Source: Latrodectus hesperus
Taxonomy: Eukaryota > Arthropoda > Arachnida > Araneae > Theridiidae
DNA: 64,000 bases
Direction of reading: 5' to 3'
Assembly: GCA_037975125.1 (NCBI GenBank)
Contig: CM075850.1
Coordinates: 122,966,306-123,030,305 of the forward strand
Positions 35,984 through 48,800 of this stretch are shown here, one piece after another; position 1 is the first letter of the stretch; every line of letters starts with the position of its first letter. A program made the translations under genes and the position numbers. The notes under the pieces were generated by a model. The model did not search any database. It had not been told where the DNA came from and was given only the letters and a program-made list of their open reading frames with translations.

Positions 35984-37479
35984 ATGCTGAGACAAAGGGA
36001 TCACATGATCAGACCTCCTCTTCGCATCACAGAGTTACTTCAAGTAAGAAATTTATGAAACTTATATTTTATAACAAAGATAATGATTCACTTGATATGA
36101 ATTAAAAATGAAATATAAATAATATATGTTGAGTTTTATGCTTGTTAATTCCTCTATTATCTCATACTTTTAGTTTATTAACATTCTTCTGTTTTACTGT
36201 TTGCAGGTGAAAATTCTTTTTTATAACATTATGAAAAGAGCAATTTATATTATATTAATAAAAATATCATTGTGATGCTCCTAGCAAGGCATAGATTCTC
36301 ATCAATATTTTGGCAGAAAATTTTTGATGAAAAAATATAGAGCCAATTTTTTTCTTTTGAAACAGAAAAAAAATCTAATTATATCACTTTTGTTTCACTG
36401 AAAGTGTTACTTGTGTATTATTTGGAACTATGTGTTCATGTTAAAAATCTTGAACAACATAATTTTTTTAAAGCCAAAATGTTTCAAATTTGTTTCAATT
36501 TTAAAAATTTTTGTATAATAAATGGAAGTTTTGCATATATAGTGTAAGAGATGGAAAAAATTGTATGGTTTCAAACTTTTTAATGTATACAAGTACGCTT
36601 TTAAATGATCAAGAAACTGTGCCCACAATTAGAAAAACTTCAGATAATGTGTTAAATATTCAAAAAGGCTAGAATTACCTGAAAAATACAATTATTAAAA
36701 AATACTGACATGTTAAATATAAATAAATGAAAAAGATAAGATTTTTCTTGAATTCAAAAGTAAATTGACTCTTGATTTAAAAGATAAAAATTAAAAATTT
36801 ATATTTCATTGAAAGATGTGCATTGAGATCATTGTATGTTTGAAATACATTCTTTATATAATTTTTAAAGAATTATAAAAAATATTTAGTGAAACATTTA
36901 GAAGTAAAGAAAATATAAATTGTCTGAATTTTATATGAAATCCTGTCTTTGAATTTTGTATGTAAAACTGTTGTTAAAAGTATTTAGATTTCTGTTTGCC
37001 ATTTTAAAGACATACACTTAAATGGAATAAGTTTGCTCTTTTATTTCAGCTACAACATTGAATTGCTTGTAGTTATGCTATCTGTAATTTTAAAATATAT
37101 GGTGATGCTATTAATTTTGCCATTGTATTCGCAGAATTATAAATTTTAGAACAATTGTTTATTCAGTATTTTATTGAATTATTCAGAATTTTTAAATGAA
37201 ACTTCTTAGTATTGAATATTTGATTTATATTTTTATCGCCATCATCTGAGCATTTTCAATACTTTTTTTAATTAAAAATTTTTTATATATATTTGACAGT
37301 AATATTTAAAGAAATTGTTTAGTGCAATTAAATATACAAGTTTAATCAATTTATAATTTTAAATTTTTAAAATTAGATAAATTTTTAATAAAAGGTGCTA
37401 ATTATAAATATGTTACTACTATTAATTTATTTTTCAATTTTTCATTGAAAAATTATGAAGTGAAATTATTTAATTTATG

Positions 37480-37524
<45 letters not shown>

Positions 37525-39477
37525 TAAAAGAAAATATTAATATAAATGGCATGAAACTGACACTTCATCAGTAGAAACAGATTTTTTAAAAATGTATGTA
37601 AAATTATACAATATTATGAATTTTATTTATATAATGTATTCATATTAATAGAGAAATGTGACTTAATTCTGAAATTTTTTTATTACTTTTTTATGCATAG
37701 CTGTATATAATTATTTTTCAGTTAACCCATTTACGTATTCCTTTGGAGCATATAACATGGCCACGTGTAACTCTGACTTCAGATCAATGGATCTGCATTC
37801 GCCATACTTTGATGTAAGTTGTGAACAAATAAATATGTGTAACAATCTTATGAATTACTAATTGTGATAACTAAACTTAATTGATTATTTATTGAAACTT
37901 GATTGATAAAGTGTAATGATTTTATTGTATAAAATTTTTTATTTGATTATATTTTATCACCCAAAAATATCTATTTAACTTTGCTATCACAAAATAGATT
38001 TTTCTATATGACAAATCTTGAGTAGATTTTATCTCTATATAGTTCTTAAATCATTGAGTTTTTTGGCGATAGTTGTCTAATAGTAATTGCTAGTGGGACA
38101 TCTGTAAAAAATCAAATATGGTTTTACTCTTGACTAAATCAGAAAAATAATGATCTACTGTAAAATTGAGTAATGTATTTACAATTCTTGAGTTTGGCTT
38201 GACATAATCTCTCATAATTATTATTAATAATTTTATTGATAGAGAGTTGAGGTTTGTTGTTTAGGATGTTGATTGCTATGTACAAAAGTTTAGAAAAAGG
38301 TGAAAGTAAAAAACTCTTTTTTTCCCCACCTTGAAAATTCTGCAATATTGCAAAAATTCCTGAACAGAAATAATAATAAATGGGGATTAATTTTTATAAA
38401 ACTTGATGAATAATGATATCCTGTTTTTAAATGCTCTAGTTATTTTTATTTCTGATTTTAAAGTTTTTTCCAGTTAATTTAAAAAAATTATTTTGTTTTT
38501 GAACTATATTATAATCAATTATTTCATAGATGAATTTTAAATTATTATAGGAATTACTCTGCTCCACAACCTGCAGTACCCCTATACTTTTTTACAATAT
38601 TTGTTAGTTAAATTAAAATTTATGTCTATACTAATGAAATCTTCAGTTTCATTTTATCAATAGATAAGAGTTCATTGTTTAATTAAAATAATGTTAAGAA
38701 AAAAATTTAGTGAAGGTAAAAATTTATTTGTAATCCTAATTTTTAATCATGCTGTGATTACTAAGCATTGGAAGCTAGATAAATGGTGATCAAGAAACAA
38801 CAATCAATTACTACTTAAATTTTAAAAAAAATTCCCTATGAAAACTTAATGAGAACTAGATGCTTCATATATTTATTTTTTATATCACATGAATGGACTA
38901 CATACATTTATCTTTCAAAATATATTTAAAAGCAATTTATATTTTCAATTGTATAGTCCAATTAATAAAGCTTTCAAAAATTTGTATTTTCTAAATACAT
39001 TAAGAGGCAATGCAAATGTTAGAAAACTACTAATTAGGCTATTGAGAATTTTATAAGTATCTTAATTTCATTATCTATTGAATTTAAACTGCTGAATAAA
39101 AAAAATTCCTGCTTTAGATGGACTCATGAAATACTATTTTTGATGCTATCTATTACAATTATTTTCATTTTAAATTATCTCATTGTAAAATGTTTTTTAA
39201 ATTTGAATTAGATTAATGAAAATTTTGAAACTTTCCTTTTAAAGTAAGTGCTTATCATGTTTTTTCTGTCAGTTACTGCTTAAATGTCTGAAAATTCAAA
39301 AAAATTTTTAGGGGTCCAAACTTAGAAGAAGTAACCGCTATTACAATATTAAATCCTCACCATTCTATGCCTCGAACCTGGAAAGCTGTGGCTGATTGTG
39401 CACAGATGAATCCGACCAAACCAATAATTGCTGTAAAAGGTATATATTTTTAGTAGGCATGTCTAATTATGCATTTT

Positions 39478-39537
<60 letters not shown>

Positions 39538-41516
39538 CATGTGTATGTATGTATATATAATTTTAGAATGTTAATCTAATCCCCCATACATTCAGCACAG
39601 TTTGTATTAATATCATGCACCTTCTGAGATACTCATTAACACAAAACAGAAATGCTATACTATTATAATAAATATATTATAATCTCATATTTTGTTCAAT
39701 TTATAAGTAAAATAACAAGTAAAAAATGATATTTTGAGAGTTAGGAAAATTAAAGATTATAATATATTAAAAATTATAATAAAAAATATTTTCATACCTG
39801 TTTTACTTGTTAATATTTTGATTTTTATCATATTGAAATAATAAAACTTTGCAAAGTAAAATTTTTCAGTTAGGATGATGTGTATGAAATATTTATTATA
39901 GAGTAACATAAATTAAAGCTAGAATTTTTTTCTTCATTTTACTATATCAAATTACATTAATGATAGATTAGAAAAATATCATTAACAACTTTTTTAATTA
40001 ATATTTTTTAAATGCCCAGAAAATAAAAAATAGTTATCCTACAAATGTTCCAAATTTAATGATTAAAAAAAATTTTGAAATTGATTCTTTTATATTAAAT
40101 ATTGATTTTAATTTTTTATATTTAATTTTAATTTTGCTATATGAGTAATTGGTATTATAAGCTTTATTATATTTTTACTTTCATGATAATCTACTTAATT
40201 TATATTTTTTGATAATCTATCTTCTTAATAATTCATTTAATTTGACTGCAAAAATTATTGAAGTATATAAATAAGAAAGATCAAAATAATAGGTTTATAT
40301 CCAACATGAGAAAGACAATTAAATGGATGGCATTTTAACTTGCAGTTTAAATGTCTGTGGTTCAGTTCTCACTTTGATTTTACATATTTAATGTGATTAG
40401 GAATTTAAGCTATAGGTCCCATCAAATTAACCCTCAAGTTCAAAGAGGGATTTTAGAACAATAAATAAAAAAATAATGTATATTATTTGAATAAATGGAT
40501 AGTTAATGAACACTGAATATTTCCAAAAATTCCTTTCTCTACATTCAATAATTTTTAGCCATTAGATTTTTACAACTTTTCCTACTGTGAAAATAGGGTT
40601 TTCAAGTATAAGATTTCAAGTATTAATGCATACATTGTATCACTGTGTTTTCTAATTATAAAGCATTACCTTAGGTGACTTTTTTTGTCAATTAAGCTTA
40701 AAAGATAATTTGCCAGTCATTGTGACAGGAATGTATGATGTTACCTATTACTGATACTGAAGACTTTTATATATTTGTTAATTCTGTGTATATTTTATAG
40801 CTGGTTCTAACTTTCAAATATATGACCTTAGAAGTCGCAAATGCTTACATAGATGTTCCTTGACCTATTGCATTCATTTCTGGACATGGATCGATTCATC
40901 CACAATAGTTATTGCATCTGATACCTCAGTATATCACTGGTATTTAGACAAAGGTATTTAATTATATTGCTTTAAAACAAAATAATGATTTCGTACCTCA
41001 AATTTGAATTTTTGTTTACTTGATGTATTATATATATGTAAAATTCAATTTCACAATAAAACTGTTTATCATACAATAATTCTGTGTATATGTTTGATTT
41101 TATCTGTAAATCAATATTTTTTCATTTATCTGTAAATCATTATTTGAGTTCATAAGCTTTCAATCATAAGGGAGGTTATTTCTCTACTGCGTTATTTTAA
41201 ACTTCTTCTTTTTTTTTGAAAAAAATTACATGACAAATTTTAAATTAAGAGAAAATTACAGGCAGGAAGTTTAGCTTAAAATTTGATATATTATTAAATG
41301 TAACTTTAAATGTTCAAAATTTGTAAAGTTTAAAAATATTATTCATATTTTATAAACTATTGCAAATTTAGGAAAAACAGCTTTACATAGTATTTTTCTT
41401 TGTAAGAATGTATAGCTAAACATTCAACTGTCACTGTCTGCCAATTTTTCAGTACAGTTATGTATGTATATATATATATGTACTGAAAAATTGGCAGACA
41501 GTGACTGTTGAATGTT

Positions 41517-41614
<98 letters not shown>

Positions 41615-44600
41615 GATAAAACATACAAATTTTTTATCTTAATATAGATATCTTAATAGAAACAGAATTACTAATATTAGCCAAATAATCTAAAATTCTG
41701 TGATAAAAATTTTTTATGGACTCAATATTTTAAGTATATCTTCAAATTTTTTAAAAATGCAAAGCTTCATAATTAGTTTATATTTTAAGATAAAGCATAT
41801 AAAGTAATTGCATTTAGTAAATTATACTTTGAAGTTTGCACTAAATAATTGAAACATCTTATGTCAATGAAAAAATATGTACAATTTATTTTAAAATATA
41901 TATAATATATGTATAATATTAAAATTAGTAGAAAAAATAATTGGTTTTATTTTTATCAATGTTTTCATTATATTTTTTGTTATTTCTAATTAAACAATAA
42001 ACATGAGTTTCTATTAAAAAAAACCTTTTAGGTTTAAATTGATTATCTTAATGAAGTAAAACCTTATAGTTGAAAATTAATGATCAGTCAACTAATGATA
42101 ATAGAATTGTTTGTTTTTACAGATTGTCCTTTACCTATAAAAATGTTTTGTCTTGATGCAAAGATAAAAAACTCACAGCTTGTGCACTATGTCTCAGATG
42201 TGAGCATGCGGTGGTTTGCTCTCTCTGGATTAATGGCAGACGTAAGTTTTTAAAACCATCTTGTAATAGCTTATGTACACATTATAAATTAAATGTTAAA
42301 ATTTTATCAATTTTATCTAAATTATTGTATGTCAAAAGTTGAAGAAAATAATTGAAAACAATGGTCAATTTTCTCAGTGTATTAAACATAGAAGAAAAAA
42401 AGACATTTTATGAGAAACCTGGACAATTTATAAGAATTTTATGTGATGTATCATCTCTTAAATTATACACCTCATCAAAGAATTCATAAGGAAATGTTTC
42501 AGTTATGAGAAATCAAAAATATTTCTATATTTTTATGTATTTAAATTGCCTGAATTTTCTGAAATGTATAGCACATGGTGTATTGAAGATCAACAGATCT
42601 TTCACAGGAGAAATATTTTATTCTATCAAAACAATCTATGAAAGATATAAGTATAAGTAAACACGCAAAGATAATTTTCAGATGCATCTTTATTTTGCAT
42701 AAAATTCATGCGACTGTTTCCTAATATTCTCTTTGCCAATAGTAATTTTTTCCTTTTAATAGTTGATGAACATTAGACAAAATACTGACAGTATCATCTT
42801 ATGACCCAAATAAAATGTTTAAGTGTGAAATTAATACTCATTACAACTCTATTTTGTTAAGAATTCTCTTTATAGTACTTGTGCATGGCAACAGGCAACC
42901 TTGATCATTGAATCGTTTGCGCTTTTGTTCAACTGTTCATGAATTTGGTTTCTACCAGGATGTGCCCAAAATAACAGCCCAATGATAAGTGTACTAACTT
43001 TTGGTTTAATAGTTTGTAAGTTCGAGCTGTTCCTTAAGTGTAGATGTAGTGTTTTGGAATCCACTAAAAATTTAAATTGTGATCCGGTTTGTCTTTGTTA
43101 GGAAAAAAGAAAACATAGAGTGACAGCCAAACTAAACTAATATATGGAGAAAGAAAAAATTGTCTCTGTTAGTCATTTTTAACATGCTTGATTAAATTTA
43201 AATGAAATAAATATTCAGAACATTTTACATTTTATAGACAATTTTTTGAAAAGATAATTTTTGAAAAAGAAATATTTCAAAATCAGGATGAAGGTGAATG
43301 AATGGTAGTATATATTTGTCTATATTGTATTGGAAAAAATGCAGGTCCTATATTTAATTTTCAAAATATTCAACTCAAAGTTCAAATTAATATTTTAAAA
43401 TATGTAACGCAAATATTCAACAAAAGTATACAGTTTTTACCCTTATATCTTCTACAACACTAAAGTAAATTGTCTCTTACTCTATTTGAGTTTCTCTCTG
43501 AATTATAATCTATAAAACAAATAATTGCTTACAAGTAATCATAACAAATCTTATCAATAATCATTTAATCAATAATAGATATATATTTAAAAGAGAAAGA
43601 CATCAATGCTATTAATTTTTAAAATAATTTTAAAACAATATTTTATACATTATTTAGTTTGCTTCAAAATTATTTTGAAATTTTTATCTATTTTGTAAAT
43701 ACAAGTGATTGATTGTTTGGTTCTGTTCAAATTTTTTTTTTATCTTTGTTTATTTTTTTCCATCTTTATTTAATCTTTCATAATTCTTGCCGTGTATGGT
43801 TGTGTAAAATTATTTTATTAATATTTCGTAAAAATTTTGTTTTATATACTAATTTTTTAGCATTTGTAATTTTTTATTGTTTAATATTTAAATTAGTTTT
43901 TTATGACACTATTTTAGTTCTTGGCTTGTTATTTTATTCTATTTTAATGCATTTAGTTTCCTTAATGTATTTCTGATTTTAGTAGTAAAAGTTTCAAGTT
44001 AACTTTTTTAATTTTCATATATTATGCAAAAAATTAATTGAAATTATTAAGTCATAATTTTTGAGGACCAATATGTTATATTAATTTTTATTATATTGCT
44101 TTTATCTACATTGTGCTTTGAAAAAATCATTCATTAATTTTTGTATAGGACAATCATGTTATTGGAATTACGCAAATATATTCGGCTGATCGCAATCTAT
44201 GTCAGAATATTGAAGCACATTGTGTCTGCTTTACTTCATATCAATTCAAAGGTAATGCTCAGCCATCATGTGTTCTTGTTGCAGCTTCAAGGCGTGCAGA
44301 TTTGCCAGGAAAGGTAAAAAAAAAATTAAATAATATATTGAAGTTATTTTTTCTCTCTTAATTTTTTTAAATATAAATTAATTCAATGTTTATATATATA
44401 TATATATATATATGTATACATAAACTGGTTGATTAAAAAATAAAAGAATCAACTGACATTCTTTTTTTTAATTATTTATTTTGACTGAGTTTTTTAATTT
44501 ATTCAGAATGAAAATACCAAATTGATTAACATAATAAAATTAAGTACTAGAATTTAAAATTTCATTTTTAACTATCTTCTTAAAGCTGTTTTTTATGAAA

Positions 44601-45742
44601 AGTAATAAAATTCTATGCGTCATTTTTAACAACACCATAAAATTTTATAAAGATGCTGTGAAATACACAAAATTTAAGATGCATAGTTAATATATTTAAA
44701 ATAATGAATAATTAAGTTCACACAAATGCTGCTAAATGAAAATTCAATACATTTCACATTTTTCTTTATTTTCTAAAGATTAAAAATAATAAAAGTTGTA
44801 TGCCAGCTGTGAAATATTTCGCCTACATATCTTTAGCTTATCTTTTAAGAAAGAAAGGTATGATTTTTTTAATGAGAAATAAATCATATTATTAAAAGCG
44901 ATTAAACTAAATATTAATCTAATTAATTTACCTTTTCATTCATGTCTGTGTGCTTGTTGAAAAAATATATATATCTCTATATTTTTTCTCCTAACAGTTT
45001 GAATTTCTATTAGTAAATTGTAGAATTTGTTGTATCATACTTTGAAGTTTATTTGCTTAAAGAAATTACCAATCCATTATCTAGCACTAGAAGAAAAAAT
45101 CTTTAATTTATAATAAATTTTAAAACTGTGGATGTTTGGATTTTTTATTTAAAACTATTTAAAATAATATGAATATTTTACTGATCTCTCTAGAGTTTGA
45201 TCTGCATTTCTTCCGTATACAATTTTAATAAAAATAATCATTAGCTAAAGTTTTAATTATGATTCCTCTAGAATATTTTTATCAACCATTACTTTTATAG
45301 AATAATATTTCGCTCCTTTTTTTAAATATTGTCTTTTTTTAATTTTTATTTATCATTATTTTTTATCTTATAAATGTGGTTTTTATTAATTTTAATGTTT
45401 GAGTATATCTTTTTTAAATATGCGGAAATATTAAATTTATGGAATGATTCTTTCAGGAATCATTGTAAAATTTTTTATTACTGAGACAATACTTATATAA
45501 AAGGCTAAGGTACCATTTACTAAGACCTTAATGCAAAAGAACTTTGATCACAGTATTAGGTTCCTTTGGAACTAACCTATCTTAAATCTAAATTTGAGTA
45601 AAATTTTGTAAGAATGTGATTTTCATTTTATTTTATTAGAAATCTTGCAAGATTTTTTAAGCATATTATAATCTCATTTGGGAGTTTATTTTTTTTATTG
45701 ATTTTATAGAAAACAATAACACATATACATGACATAGAGCAA

Positions 45743-45815
<73 letters not shown>

Positions 45816-48800
45816 GACTTGCTTACAAATAACTTTTTTTGTAATAAACTTATTATTTAAAGTCTAATAAAGATTGTTTATTTCATTATATTCATGCAGC
45901 AGTTTTTTTCATTTATTTAATTAAAAATTAAGATCATTATTTCAGATAATAATGCAGAATATTTTCTTTTAATATAATACCTTTAATAAATTGGTTTTGT
46001 AGTTTCAATCTTTATTAATTGCAAATTATAATCTTATAGCTTCATGTTGTAGAACTTGGACCTCATTTAAGTGGAAATTTAGCGTATACCTCCCATACTG
46101 GTGTAATTGAATTCTCTAATGAATGGTGTCGTTATGATTTCCCATCTTCCATCCAAGTAAAAAAACATTCTAAATCACATTTTCTATTGTTTGAATTAAA
46201 GTCATCTAAGCATTTACTCATTTTTATTAATTAAACTTAAAATTAATTTTAGAATTCGTATGTATATTTTAGAACATTATGATAGCAAATTTTATAACAT
46301 TTCTTAAATTAATACATAAAACATGCAGATTTTCTAGATGAAAAAATGGAAATTTATTCAATTGTTATATATTATGTATATTTCTAAATTAAATAATAAA
46401 AACCATAAGCATACATCTAATATTTGACTCATTTTATTAGATTTCAAATAATTTATTTAAATATATTAATAAATAATTATCAGGAGATAATTAATAATGT
46501 CTGTAATGAAGATTAAAATTTTAAAGGCATTAGATATTTTTATCTATTGAAAATTTTTTTTAATTATTCAACATTTCTCTAGGTCAGCTCTAAATTGGGT
46601 CTTGTTTATATTGTGACAAAATATGGCATTCTGCATCTGTGCGACTTGGAAAGTTGTACTACTCTCTGCAGCATCAATATTTGTACTGATGTTATTTTTA
46701 CCACAGCTTTTAATAAAGATACTGAAGGCATAATAGCAATATCAAGAAATGGCCAGGTAAAAATATTTCTCTTGAATTCAAGGTATTAAATGAATTAAAA
46801 GGAAATATAATTAGAATTATTTAATCATTTTCATATTATAAGAGGTCTCATTTACAATTCTCAATTGTAATTATTAAAATAAGACTTTGTTAAATATTTG
46901 TGAAAATAAAAAAATTAAATCACATTATTTCTTTTTATTAATTTGATTAAAAAAAGTTTTAATAACTGCTTCATGTGAAAGACTATTCTTCAGAGTGGAT
47001 TTTTTAAGTTAATTTAATGACTGTTGAAGGATTGGTTATATTTCTTTCTGCTTTCCATGTGCCTGTCTGTAGGGACTGGTGCTTGTGAGTTTTATTTTTC
47101 CTCTTTTTTGCGACACATGAATGGAGCGAACTATCTACTCAAAGTTCTGGGATATAAGTGAATGTTCTTAAGACGATTTTCAACTTGTAGACTATCACAA
47201 ACATGTGATAGCTTTTTACATTAGTCTATAGAGTTTTTAATAAATTTTGGTTTTTATTAACAAGTTCAAGACATCTATGCAGTTATCAAAACTCTTTTGC
47301 AGTCTTCTCTTCCATACATTGCTTTAGACTATACATACCATTTAAATTAGCTCTCTAGCAAAAACAATAATCTCAGAGTGACAAACAAACCAAACCAACA
47401 TACTTTGTTCATCACAAAAACTAAAAAGCTAAGATAGAATTGCTAAAATTTAATGTATTGCAATTGTTGATTTAAAAACATACTTAAAATTTTAAGTGAA
47501 AAGAAATATTGCTGAAATATTTACAAATGGAAATGTGAGTTTAAGATATTGCTATGTCACTTCTATCGCAAACACAAGGTTCATTGTAGCTTGAATCATA
47601 ATTTATGGTATGTGTTAGAATCTTCAGATAATTTTTACCACAAACTGTGCAAATAGGTCATTATATAAACTAATCATGTTGAATATTTCATATATAATAA
47701 AGTGAAAATCCTTAAAAACTTTTAAAAAGGAATTTTAAGTTCTTTTCATTTAAGGACTTTTACTTGTCAGAGGCATTCATGCAACCTCTTTTCTGAATGT
47801 AACTGAGCTTTTGTATTACCTTGCTTAAAATTATTTCTAAAGGCATTCTATGAGAAATAACACATGTGGCATCAGAATGTATCAATTATATTGTTGAGCT
47901 GCATTTTCTTTTGAATCAGTTCTAAAAGTAATGGAAAATTAAAATAAATGGTTCTATAGATCATTGCCATAACAAATGAAGTAGTGTTTCATATCACATA
48001 ACGAATAGGTCTAAAGTAGTTAGTGTCGAGCTGGCAGCCAAATGGTTAGCACTCTTGCCTTCAGTTCAACAGTTCGTTGGTTCAAATCCCACCTTGGGCA
48101 TGGATGTTTGTAGTGGTTCGGAATCCACTTTAAAAGGTAGGTCTCTGTCTAATTAGCCCTCGTGTGCAAAAAATGACCGTTGAGTGACAAACAAACCAAA
48201 CCTAAAGTAGTTAGTCTCTCTATAGAAATAGGGCTATCATCAATAGTTAGAATGCTACTCCTCAATATATAATTGTTTATATCTATGAATTCAAATTCAG
48301 TATAATTACATTATAGCTTTCAATATGGTACAATGCTCCAGCTATTACAATGACAATGCTGCAGACAACTTTTAAGCTTTCAATTAGTAGTGATTTGAAT
48401 GGACTAAATTTTTAGTAGTAATTTGGGAGAAATTATGCTCAGTGATACAAGAACACCCTATGGTCTTTTTGTGCTTCTCATGACAATTTCCTGGAGCAAT
48501 TTTTCAACAAGATAATATTCAAACACCTCCAACAAACAGGGTCTGCGATTTTTCTCTTAATCAAACATTTAACGAAGTTATTATCCAATGTTTATGACAT
48601 AAAATCTCTTTAACCTGTATGCCAAAGTTTCTTAATCTGAGTTGCTACCCTGGTTGATGTCAGAGGACCTGCTGCATGGATTAACAAAAAGTTTAATAGA
48701 AACATTAATTTTACTTGCTTTATATGTGGGCTGTCAATTCACACATATGCTAGATCAGAATGTTTTGGTAATACATGTGCGTTGGGTCATCCTTGACTTG

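Noticed and set aside
43713..43976. 87-codon very hydrophobic frame
   Set aside because: A T-rich stretch in an intron gives Phe/Leu/Ile by composition alone. There is no similarity and no supporting signals.
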